Shown: piece after piece, positions 1 to 6,596 of the stretch
Numbering within the stretch: the stretch's first letter is position 1
Layout of the letters: every line of letters starts with the position of its first letter
Assembly (NCBI GenBank): GCA_030526935.1
Contig: JAUNBY010000154.1
Location: 1-7,130, forward strand
Direction: 5' to 3'
From: Clostridia bacterium
GTDB lineage: Bacteria > Bacillota > Clostridia > Christensenellales > Aristaeellaceae
Length of the DNA: 7,130 bases
The notes under the pieces: model-generated
What the model saw: only the letters and a program-made list of their open reading frames with translations
Told to the model about the DNA's origin: nothing
Databases searched by the model: none
Translations under genes and position numbers: made by a program

Positions 1-124
1 ATGCGACGCCCCTACGCAAACCTTGCTTGTGTTGCGTGGGTTGCGCGTATTCGCGGCTCACGCGCCAACGAACCCCGCAGGGGCGCGCAATGCGCTCCCG
101 CTGCGCCTGTCGTACATCCTCCGC
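1..124. other. Intergenic stretch with GC-rich inverted repeats, no supported gene
   Basis: This stretch lies downstream of the ArsC-like gene and I see no credible gene in it. It contains several dyads: acgcaa (14-19) against ttgcgt (32-37), a looser pairing of about 13-22 with 38-49, cgcg-tatt-cgcg (44-55), and cccc-gca-gggg (73-83) nested near cgcgcc (61-66) and ggcgcg (82-87). None is followed by a clear T tract in the minus direction, so I do not call a terminator. The left edge (gggcgtcgcat when read on the minus strand) looks like half of a palindrome cut by the window boundary. Interspersed elements with GC-rich palindromic ends of this kind occur between genes in clostridial genomes. 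That this is one of them is inference. Confidence 0.4.
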
Positions 125-463
125 CTACTCCCACCCGACCCAGACCTCCGGCTTATAACCCGAGGTCACCTCGTTGCCGTTTCTGACTATGGGCGTATTG
201 AGAAGTTCGGGCTTTTCCATGAGCGCCTCTATAAAAGGCCCCGTCGTCTGCAGGAATCTGGCGGTGCTCTCAAGGTATTGTTTGCTTTGGAGATTGACAA
301 GCCCCGCGCGGCCGAGCTTTTGATAAAAAAGCTCCATCTCGCGCTTGCCCACGGGTCGCTTCTTTATGTCCATGAACGCGTATTTTACGCCGCGCTCCTT
401 GAACCAGCGCTCCGCCTTCTGAACGTTGAAATCGCGCTTTGAGGCATAGATTATAATATTCAC
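125..463 (-). CDS. ArsC/Spx-family (arsenate reductase-like) thioredoxin-fold protein lacking cysteine
   Basis: This is a 112-residue protein, a normal length for the ArsC/Spx/YffB family. The N-terminal strand MNIIIYAS leads into a helix reading QKAERWFKERGVKY, as in family members whose motif is KKCFDTKKAERFFKER. TPIVRNG (about 90-96) matches the conserved cis-proline segment, and NLQSKQY (57-63) fits the central region. In active family members a Cys sits in the first loop. Here that position is Asp11 and the protein has no cysteine anywhere, so arsenate or disulfide reductase chemistry of the usual kind is not expected. The start is GTG at 463, inside a GTGA overlap with the stop of the upstream cyclase gene and preceded by GGGAGGT; the stop is TAG. 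It is the last gene of a three-gene operon with two diguanylate cyclases. A structural, binding or regulatory role is more likely than catalysis. Family assignment is fairly firm; function is unknown. Confidence 0.8.
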   Translation of the reverse strand: MNIIIYASKRDFNVQKAERWFKERGVKYAFMDIKKRPVGKREMELFYQKLGRAGLVNLQSKQYLESTARFLQTTGPFIEALMEKPELLNTPIVRNGNEVTSGYKPEVWVGWE

Positions 464-1629
464 GCGTTACCTCCCGAATATTGCGCCGCGCGCTTTTTTC
501 GCTGCTTGTCCTTGTACATACCGTCGTCGGCGAGTTTGAGGAGCTTTTCGGGCGTAGTGGGTCGGGCGTAATCGTATCTGACAAGCCCCGCGGATATGGA
601 CAGAGGATCGGGCGCGTTGGGTCGCCAATTGTATATGGGTCGCCTCAGCGAATCGACTATGGACTTAACGAGACTCTCGCTGTCGTGGTTTATCAACACG
701 GCGAATTCGTCGCCCCCGTAGCGGGAGATGAACGCGTCGGTCTTTGAAAAGGCGTATTTGAGCCTGTTCGCGACGAAGCATATCGCCCTGTCGCCCTCGA
801 CGTGGCCATATTCGTCGTTTATGGACTTAAAGCCGTCTATGTCGACGAGTATTACGAACAGATCGCCCTTGTCCGCATAGTCTCGCCCTACGAGCTTCAT
901 AAGCCGCTCGTCGAGGCTTCGGCGGTTGTAAAGCCCCGTCATTCCGTCCAGCGCCGCCTGGCTGTGCAGAAGGTTGACGTGCAAAAACACTACCGACAGC
1001 ACCGCGCCGTGCCACATAAGCGTCGTTCCGATAAACGCGAGCTGCAACAGTCCCATCGCCACCGGCGGAATAATAAACGACGCTATCAAAAGGCATTCCC
1101 GCCTGATCGACGGTATTTTCGCGCGCCTGGCGTAGACCAGCCCCGTCGCCGACGCCATGAATATGTACGCGACGCATATGGCCTGCTGAATCCAGGTGAC
1201 GCTCCCACGATGATAGAAATTGGCCTGGTCGATGGAATAGAAAAATCCAAAAAAGGGCGTGAGGATCAAAAGTATGAAAAATACGGCAATGGGAGCGGAT
1301 ATAAGCGCCATTGCCGGCGCGGGATACCCGCCGTAATGCCCGCGAATCCTCCGCGTCGCGTATACAAACCACTCAAACGACACTATGCCCGTAAACGCGT
1401 AATAGACAAAGTTGCACAAATGTACGAGAATCTTTCCGGCTATGCCCGGCGCGCCGTTGGCCATCCACGTTGCGGCGTCGACCGCGAGAGAGAGCATCAT
1501 GCCGAGCATGATTCTTTTAAGGAGCCTGTTGTTTATACTGGCGATGAGGCGCCGCCTCATGTCGATATATACGGTGGCGAGCGTCAATATGGGTATGAGC
1601 TGGGACTGTATATAAACCAACGCGCTCAT
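460..1629 (-). CDS. Membrane diguanylate cyclase (GGDEF), second of a tandem pair
   Basis: This 389-residue protein is predicted to condense two GTP into c-di-GMP at the inner face of the membrane. Residues 1-220 are hydrophobic, with about six or seven membrane helices (roughly 5-22, 38-55, 67-90, 104-130, 146-166, 178-200, 204-221), acting as a sensor region of unrecognised type. The GGDEF domain follows: DGMTGLYNRR at 228-237, metal-binding Asp263 in VDID, the substrate-contact residues Asn271 and Asp280 (by alignment to PleD), and GGDEF at 305-309. The allosteric I-site RxxD is absent, since the aligned residues are KTDA (297-300). Product inhibition of the PleD type is therefore not expected. 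The ATG at 1629 overlaps the upstream cyclase stop as ATGA and has the ribosome binding site GGAGGGG. The TGA overlaps the GTG of the ArsC-like gene. The signal sensed is unknown. Confidence 0.92.
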   Translation of the reverse strand: MSALVYIQSQLIPILTLATVYIDMRRRLIASINNRLLKRIMLGMMLSLAVDAATWMANGAPGIAGKILVHLCNFVYYAFTGIVSFEWFVYATRRIRGHYGGYPAPAMALISAPIAVFFILLILTPFFGFFYSIDQANFYHRGSVTWIQQAICVAYIFMASATGLVYARRAKIPSIRRECLLIASFIIPPVAMGLLQLAFIGTTLMWHGAVLSVVFLHVNLLHSQAALDGMTGLYNRRSLDERLMKLVGRDYADKGDLFVILVDIDGFKSINDEYGHVEGDRAICFVANRLKYAFSKTDAFISRYGGDEFAVLINHDSESLVKSIVDSLRRPIYNWRPNAPDPLSISAGLVRYDYARPTTPEKLLKLADDGMYKDKQRKKRAAQYSGGNA

Positions 1630-2762
1630 ATTTCGCCCCTCCGATGCTTTTTTTCGCCGTACATGGCTTTGTCCGCTTCGTCGAAAAGCTCGGTCGCGCT
1701 CTTGACGCCGTCGAACACCGCGCTTCCAACGCTTGCCTTTATGCCGTATCCCGTCCCGTAGCGGGCGTCGCTTTTCGCAAGCGCACCTTCAAGCATTCGA
1801 ATCGTTTCTTCAGGCGGCGCGTCCGCGTCGATTATCATCGCGAATTCGTCGCCGCCTATGCGGGCAAAGAAGGCGTTCGAGTAGTCGAACGTCTCGCGAA
1901 GGGCGTCGGCCATGCGCCTTAGCGCCTCGTCGCCCGCCGTGTGCCCGAATTTGTCGTTTATATACTTGAAGTCGTCTATGTCGATTATGAACAGACAGAA
2001 ACCCGACCCTTCGCCATTTCGCCTTACGCGCATTTCAAGGTATTTGTCGAACTCGCCGCGGTTGTTAAGTCCCGTAAGCGGATCCGTCGTTATCATGCCG
2101 CTCTGCGCTCTGATATAGAGTATCATAAGGCCAACGCAAAGCGTCGTCCATGTCATCCACTGCCCATCGCCCGCGATGAATATCGCGAACTCCGCCGCCG
2201 GAAACAGCGAAAAACCCGCGAAAAGCAACAACTGCCATCGCCTCTCCAGAGACGACGCCCTCGAGGATTCCAATACGCACTTGATTATATCCCACATGGC
2301 CGGAAATCCCGCCAGCACCCCGATTATGAGTATTCCCGCGCCGCTTCTGATTATTTCCCCGCCTTCCGCGCGGAACATGATACCCGTGAAGGGCGTTGAC
2401 AACACCGCGGCGACCAGGGCCGTCAATGGCAAAAACGTCCACGTTACCGCGCGCTTTCGGCTATAAATCGCGTCCGCGCCGTAGACGCTCACGCATATGT
2501 ACAAATGCCACGCGATAAGTATGGCGCAGTTAATAAGGCAGTAAAGCGTATGCACGGCGGCCAGGGCTTCGTCCGACGACGGAATAACGCCGTCTTTCAA
2601 ACAGGCGGCCGCAAAGTCGGTCGATATGGACAATATGATGAACGCGCAGATGAAGTTTATGATATTCTGAGGCGGCGCTTCCCTGTGCCTTAGCCCGTTT
2701 GCGAGCAGTATCGACGCCACGCCCAGAGGGAACAGGCCGATGTTGAGCCTGGTCAGCAGCAT
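1626..2762 (-). CDS. Membrane diguanylate cyclase (GGDEF), first of a tandem pair
   Basis: This 378-residue predicted diguanylate cyclase is the first gene of the operon. I chose ATG at 2762. The frame is open back to a GTG at 2777, but that extension would translate the strong Shine-Dalgarno GGAGGTGA, which lies at the right distance from the ATG. Residues 1 to about 220 carry about seven hydrophobic helices with short loops. The catalytic domain follows: DPLTGLNNR at about 227-235, IIDIDDF with metal-binding Asp261 and Asp263, Asn269 and Asp278 for nucleotide contact by alignment to PleD, and GGDEF at 303-307. The I-site RxxD is replaced by YSNA. The layout matches the next gene (membrane region then GGDEF, with no PAS, HAMP or EAL domain), so the two look like diverged tandem duplicates. 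The 4-bp ATGA overlap with that gene suggests coupled translation. I recognise no specific gene name. Confidence 0.92.
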   Translation of the reverse strand: MLLTRLNIGLFPLGVASILLANGLRHREAPPQNIINFICAFIILSISTDFAAACLKDGVIPSSDEALAAVHTLYCLINCAILIAWHLYICVSVYGADAIYSRKRAVTWTFLPLTALVAAVLSTPFTGIMFRAEGGEIIRSGAGILIIGVLAGFPAMWDIIKCVLESSRASSLERRWQLLLFAGFSLFPAAEFAIFIAGDGQWMTWTTLCVGLMILYIRAQSGMITTDPLTGLNNRGEFDKYLEMRVRRNGEGSGFCLFIIDIDDFKYINDKFGHTAGDEALRRMADALRETFDYSNAFFARIGGDEFAMIIDADAPPEETIRMLEGALAKSDARYGTGYGIKASVGSAVFDGVKSATELFDEADKAMYGEKKHRRGEI

Positions 2763-2767
2763 AAGTC

Positions 2768-2775
2768 TCACCTCC
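2768..2775 (-). promoter_or_regulatory. Strong ribosome binding site that fixes the start of the first cyclase
   Basis: On the minus strand this reads GGAGGTGA, with eight bases between GGAGG and the ATG at 2762. It sits inside the longer reading frame that begins with GTG at 2777, which argues for the shorter protein. Confidence 0.75.
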
Positions 2776-2844
2776 ACGCGCGGATAGCATCGACCCGCGA
2801 GAACAAGAAAAATTTGCCTTCATATATAACCGACTGTTCAGGCG

Positions 2845-2876
2845 AAAAAAGTCGCGTCGTAGTTCCGCCGGACGCG
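2845..2876 (-). terminator. Rho-independent terminator of the ABC exporter operon
   Basis: Reading the minus strand, CGCGTC (2876-2871) pairs with GACGCG (2858-2853) across a 12-base loop. Two bases later there is a run of six T (2850-2845). It begins about 85 bases after the stop codon of the second exporter gene and points the right way to end that transcript before the cyclase operon. The six-pair stem is GC-rich but short and the loop is long, so it may be leaky. Partial read-through into the cyclase genes is possible. Confidence 0.6.
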
Positions 2877-2878
2877 GG

Positions 2879-2906
2879 TTGACAACGAAAATAATCGTAT
2901 AATAAT
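2879..2906 (+). promoter_or_regulatory. Promoter-like sequence on the plus strand, antisense to the exporter genes
   Basis: TTGACA (2879-2884) is a perfect -35 box. AATAAT (2901-2906) matches five of six -10 positions at a 16-bp spacing. A perfect TATAAT (2898-2903) is also present but at only 13 bp, too close to pair with this -35. No plus-strand gene lies downstream, so transcription would run into the 3' end of the second exporter gene as antisense RNA. The AT-rich core in a GC-rich region makes chance boxes less likely, but activity is inferred from sequence alone. Confidence 0.35.
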
Positions 2907-2918
2907 TCTGCGTTGTCA
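2880..2918. repeat. 8-bp inverted repeat around an AT-rich core
   Basis: TGACAACG (2880-2887) and CGTTGTCA (2911-2918) are exact reverse complements separated by 23 bases, 20 of them A or T. It lies between the exporter operon and its terminator on one side and the cyclase operon on the other, and overlaps the plus-strand promoter-like boxes. It could be an operator for a dimeric regulator or an RNA stem-loop. The loop is too long and no T tract follows, so it is not a terminator. Confidence 0.55.
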
Positions 2919-2961
2919 TCCCGATTTCCTATTTGACGCCAAATTTTAACATAAATCGCAC

Positions 2962-4776
2962 TCAGCCCAGCGCCTTCTCGCTTTTTTCGCGGGTGAACTG
3001 ATTGACGTATAATTCGTAGTAACGGCCGCGTTTTTTCAGAAGTTCGGCGTGGGTTCCCTGCTCGACGAGCCTTCCCGCGTCGATGACGAGTATCCTGTCC
3101 GCGGATCTTATGGTCGAAAGCCTATGCGCGATGATAAAGCCGGTTCGCCCCTCGAGGGCGGCGTTTATGGCGTCTTTCATGAGGTGCTCGGTCTCGCCGT
3201 CCACGCAGGATGTCGCCTCGTCCAATACGAACAGCCTCGGGTTTCCGACTATCGCCCGGGCGATGGATAAAAGCTGCTTTTGTCCGGCGGACAGCCCCGC
3301 GCCGTTCTCGCCCGTCGGGGTATCGTAGCCCCGCGGCAAATCCCTTACGAATTCGTCAACCCGCGCGGCGCGGGCGGCCTTAAGTATCTCGTCGTCGCGA
3401 GCCGCCATATTGCCGTAGCGTATATTATCGCGTATGGTTCCCGAAAAGAGGCAGGGCTGCTGAAGCACATAGCCCAGGTGCGATTCGAGCCACACAAGCG
3501 AGCGCTCGCGGTAATCCACGCCGTCGATGAGTATCTGGCCCGAATCCGGTTCGTAAAACCTGCACAGCAGGTTGACGATGGTTGATTTGCCGCTTCCCGT
3601 CTCACCGACAAGCGCTATGGTCTCGCCGGGGCGAACGCTGAGGTTAAAATGCTCGAGCACGGGCTGATTGTGCTTGTAGGAAAACGAAACGTCGCGAAAC
3701 TCTACCCATCCCTCTACGTCTTCCCACGCGTCCCTTTCAGGCGAAAAGGCGTCGCCGTATTTCTCAACGACGTCTTGCCTGTCTGCGATGTCCGGCGTGG
3801 TCTCGATGAGGTCTATAACGCGCTCCGCGGCCGACTGGGAGGACTGTATGTCCGAAAATACGCGGGCAATCTGCTGTATGGGGCTGAATATCTGAGTCGC
3901 GTAGCTCACGAACAGCGCCAGCGTTCCAAGCGATATTTCGCCCGTCAATACGCTCGCCCCGCCCGCCTGTAAAACGAGCGACGTCGCTATGGCCGCGAGG
4001 GATACGACTATGGGAAGAAGAGACGCCGATATCGCGTGAGCGCGCACGCTCGAGGCGTACATCTCCCCTGCCGCCTCGCCAAACTCGCCCGCCATCTCCC
4101 TTTCCATCGCCAGTATTTTCGTCGTCTTAGCTCCCGTTATGCCCTCGTTGTAGGCCGCGGTTATACGGGCGTTGTCGCGGCGGACGACGCGGAAGGCCGC
4201 GAGTATCCTTTTCTGAAATATCCCCGTCGTTATGGCGAGAGGCGGTATCACCGCCAATACGCACAGGGCAAGGCGCGCGTTTATCCCGAACATCACCGCT
4301 ATGCTCGTCAAAAGATAGCCCGTCCCCCACATTATGTCTATGAGGCTCCAGCCTATGCAGTCGGCAAGCCTTTGGCAGTCCGTCGTAAGGCGGGCGATTA
4401 TATTGCCAGTGGGCGTCGTGTCGAAATAGGAGACGGGGAGTTCCTGTATGCGCCTGAAGGCGAGGTTTCGCATGTCGCGGCACACCCCGACCTCCACCCG
4501 GCCCGACATGAGGCAAAATCCCCATACGGTCGCGCTTTGAAGGGCCACTACCGAAAAATACCTCAAAGCGAAGGGCTCAAGCCCCTCGGTCGTGCCCGGG
4601 GTTATGAAGGCGTCTATGGCCTGCATGGTCATTATGGGGAAATAGGTGTCGCAAGCGGCGCATACTATCATCGTCAGGCACACCCACGCCAAAAGCGCGT
4701 AGTACTTTCTGGCGTATTTGAGAACCCTTATCCAAAGGCCGGCGTTTAATCCCCCTCTGTCAGATTTTCGCATCAT
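2962..4776 (-). CDS. ABC exporter half-transporter, LmrD/BmrD-like subunit (catalytic Walker B)
   Basis: This 604-residue protein is a type IV exporter subunit with an N-terminal six-helix transmembrane domain (about 25-47, 70-92, 142-164, 166-186, 250-270, 283-305) and a C-terminal ATPase domain. Visible motifs are A-loop Tyr367, Walker A GETGSGKST (391-399), Q-loop Gln439, signature LSAGQ (495-499), Walker B LFVLDE with catalytic Glu520, and switch His551. The signature deviates from LSGGQ, while LSAGQKQLLSIARA is the form usual in LmrD, BmrD and YfiC-type subunits. A charged linker of about 18 residues (339-356) before the ATPase domain is also typical of that branch. The ATG at 4776, in an ATGATG pair, follows GGGAGG and overlaps the partner gene by 17 bp. 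With that partner it should form a heterodimer exporting lipophilic compounds, drugs or peptides. The substrate cannot be told from sequence. Confidence 0.93.
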   Translation of the reverse strand: MMRKSDRGGLNAGLWIRVLKYARKYYALLAWVCLTMIVCAACDTYFPIMTMQAIDAFITPGTTEGLEPFALRYFSVVALQSATVWGFCLMSGRVEVGVCRDMRNLAFRRIQELPVSYFDTTPTGNIIARLTTDCQRLADCIGWSLIDIMWGTGYLLTSIAVMFGINARLALCVLAVIPPLAITTGIFQKRILAAFRVVRRDNARITAAYNEGITGAKTTKILAMEREMAGEFGEAAGEMYASSVRAHAISASLLPIVVSLAAIATSLVLQAGGASVLTGEISLGTLALFVSYATQIFSPIQQIARVFSDIQSSQSAAERVIDLIETTPDIADRQDVVEKYGDAFSPERDAWEDVEGWVEFRDVSFSYKHNQPVLEHFNLSVRPGETIALVGETGSGKSTIVNLLCRFYEPDSGQILIDGVDYRERSLVWLESHLGYVLQQPCLFSGTIRDNIRYGNMAARDDEILKAARAARVDEFVRDLPRGYDTPTGENGAGLSAGQKQLLSIARAIVGNPRLFVLDEATSCVDGETEHLMKDAINAALEGRTGFIIAHRLSTIRSADRILVIDAGRLVEQGTHAELLKKRGRYYELYVNQFTREKSEKALG

Positions 4777-6592
4777 CAGAGCCTCCCGAATCCGTCTGCC
4801 TCATCTCGTCCTCCAAATCCCGCTCTATGCGGTAAAGCCTCGAATACAGGCCCCCGGAGCGTATGAGCTCGTCGTGCTTTCCGATTTCCGCCGCCTTTCC
4901 GCCTTCGAGGACTATGGTAAAATCGCATTCGCAAAGCGTCGAGAGCCTGTGCGATATTATAAACGTCGTAGCCTTTCCCCGGACGGCGTCAAGCTCTTTT
5001 CGTATGGCGCGGTCGGTTCGGGTGTCGACGGCGCTCAGCGAGTCGTCGAAGATCAGTATGGAGGCGTCGGTCAGTATGGCGCGGGCGATGGCTATGCGCT
5101 GGGCCTGCCCGCCCGACAGCGTAACGCCCCGCTCGCCCACCATGGTATCCATGCCGCTTTCAAACCTCGATATGAATTCGTCGCAACGCGATACGCGGGC
5201 GGCGCGATCGATATCTTCGCCGGATGCGTCGCGCCGGGCGAAGGCAATATTATCCCTCGCCGTGCGCGAATAGAGATACGCTTCCTGCGCGATGAAGGCC
5301 ACGCGGCTTCTCAGATACGCCTTGTCGATGAGCTTTATATCCGTCCCGCCTATGGTTATCCGTCCCGAGGACGGCTCATAGAGCCTGTCGAGAAGCCTCA
5401 TTATCGTGGATTTGCCGCTTCCGGTCGCGCCCAGCACGCCAACGGTGGCTCCCGCCGGAACGGTGAACGAAAGGCCCGAGAGCACGTCTTTGCCGCCATA
5501 GCCGAAATATACGCCGTCGAAGACCACGTCGCCGTCGAGGGGCGGCTTAAGGCCGCCGGACGTCATGTCCTCCACGGGCATCTCGAGTATCTGTTCGAGC
5601 CTTCCCGCCGCGACTTTCGCCTTTCCCATGTCGGCCAGTATGCGCCCTAACTGTCTCACCGGCCACATGAGCATCGAAACGTAGCTTACGAACACCGTCG
5701 CTTCCCCCGCGAGAAGTTCACCCCGCGCGGCGTACACGACGGCCATGACAAGCGTTATGCCCGTCTGAAGGGCGCTTATCGCGTCGCCCGTCGCCCAGTA
5801 TATGGCGAGAAGGTCGCTTAAGGACTTCGACTTTGCGTGCAATTCGCCGTTGGCCTTTTCGAATTTATCCATCTCGTAGCCCTGCCGCCCGAACGCCCTC
5901 ACGACGCGAACGGCCGCCAGGTTTTCCTGCAATACCGACGACATACTGCCCTCTGCGGCGTCGGCCTTCGCGAAGCGCCTTCTCACAAGGCCGTAAAAGA
6001 AAAATGAAAAGCCGCACAAAAACGGCGCGAGCGCGACCGAAATAAGGCAAAGCGACGCGTTTATGCGCGCGAGCACCAACAGCGCCACGATAAGCATGAA
6101 CACCGCGCGGAATATCTCAATTATCTGATTGGACAAAAAGCGCCTTATGGTCTCGACGTCGGAGGTGCACCTCTGTATCAGATCCCCGGCCGAACTCCTT
6201 TCGAGCCTGTCGAAGGGGAGCTTGATTATATGCCCGTAAAGCTCGTCGCGTATCTCGCGCGAGGCGGCCTCGCTGGCCCTGGCTATGAACCTGCCCCGCA
6301 GGTACTGGCACGCGCCCGCCAGCATATAGGCGAGAAGTATAGAAAGCGCTATTATCCAGAGGTTGCCCGCCAGAAATTCCCTGCCGCCAAGCCTTTCGAC
6401 CCAAATAGACACAGGATAGGGAAGGCTCAGGGGCTTATTTTGGCTGAGCACCGAATCGATGGACTGGGCGAATATCATGGGCGTCAGAAAATCCATGCCG
6501 ACCGCCGCGAACATCGATATGACGGCCGCGGCAAACATGGGGCCGTGCCTTAACACGACCCTTTTTAAAAGCGAAGATTTATTCTTTTTCAA
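4760..6592 (-). CDS. ABC exporter half-transporter, LmrC/BmrC-like subunit (degenerate Walker B)
   Basis: This 610-residue protein is the partner of the following ABC gene. The transmembrane domain has six predicted helices (about 16-41, 76-98, 157-176, 178-202, 262-289, 295-315), followed by an ATPase domain. Motifs are A-loop Tyr365, Walker A GATGSGKST (388-396), Q-loop Gln436, canonical signature LSGGQ (492-496), Walker B ILIFDD (512-517) and switch His548. Asp517 replaces the catalytic glutamate. In BmrCD, LmrCD and TM287/288 this same change marks the degenerate ATP site, completed by the deviant signature of the other subunit. That is exactly the pairing seen here. The start is a TTG at 6592, four bases after the upstream stop, with AGGTGG about nine bases before it. 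The next in-frame ATG (Met19) would remove the N-terminal basic segment. The tight spacing indicates translation coupled to the upstream secreted-protein gene. Confidence 0.93.
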   Translation of the reverse strand: MKKNKSSLLKRVVLRHGPMFAAAVISMFAAVGMDFLTPMIFAQSIDSVLSQNKPLSLPYPVSIWVERLGGREFLAGNLWIIALSILLAYMLAGACQYLRGRFIARASEAASREIRDELYGHIIKLPFDRLERSSAGDLIQRCTSDVETIRRFLSNQIIEIFRAVFMLIVALLVLARINASLCLISVALAPFLCGFSFFFYGLVRRRFAKADAAEGSMSSVLQENLAAVRVVRAFGRQGYEMDKFEKANGELHAKSKSLSDLLAIYWATGDAISALQTGITLVMAVVYAARGELLAGEATVFVSYVSMLMWPVRQLGRILADMGKAKVAAGRLEQILEMPVEDMTSGGLKPPLDGDVVFDGVYFGYGGKDVLSGLSFTVPAGATVGVLGATGSGKSTIMRLLDRLYEPSSGRITIGGTDIKLIDKAYLRSRVAFIAQEAYLYSRTARDNIAFARRDASGEDIDRAARVSRCDEFISRFESGMDTMVGERGVTLSGGQAQRIAIARAILTDASILIFDDSLSAVDTRTDRAIRKELDAVRGKATTFIISHRLSTLCECDFTIVLEGGKAAEIGKHDELIRSGGLYSRLYRIERDLEDEMRQTDSGGSDDAKI

Positions 6593-6596
6593 AGGT

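Noticed and set aside
1..186. Short plus-strand open frame beginning at base 1
   Set aside because: Its start is the window edge, its composition (Arg, Pro, Ala) reflects GC-rich repeats, and it runs into the opposite strand of the ArsC-like gene.
802..1761. A 319-codon plus-strand open frame opposite the second cyclase gene
   Set aside because: It is antisense to a gene with full GGDEF motifs, is rich in Arg, Tyr and His with no recognisable domain, and is explained by GC-rich codon bias leaving the opposite strand open.
2530..2919. A 129-codon minus-strand frame crossing the intergenic region into the first cyclase
   Set aside because: It runs through the terminator and out of frame into the cyclase coding region, with no domain and a weak start context.
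2933..2956. A second plus-strand promoter starting with TTGACG
   Set aside because: No acceptable -10 box lies at 15-19 bp downstream.
2763..2961. A c-di-GMP (GEMM) riboswitch in the leader of the cyclase operon
   Set aside because: I looked for the conserved GEMM core and paired stems on the minus strand and did not find them. The structures there are a terminator and a simple dyad.
4718..5650. A 310-codon plus-strand open frame, and a similar one at 4036-4749
   Set aside because: Both lie opposite conserved ABC transporter motifs, lack a good ribosome binding site and show the same biased composition as other shadow frames.
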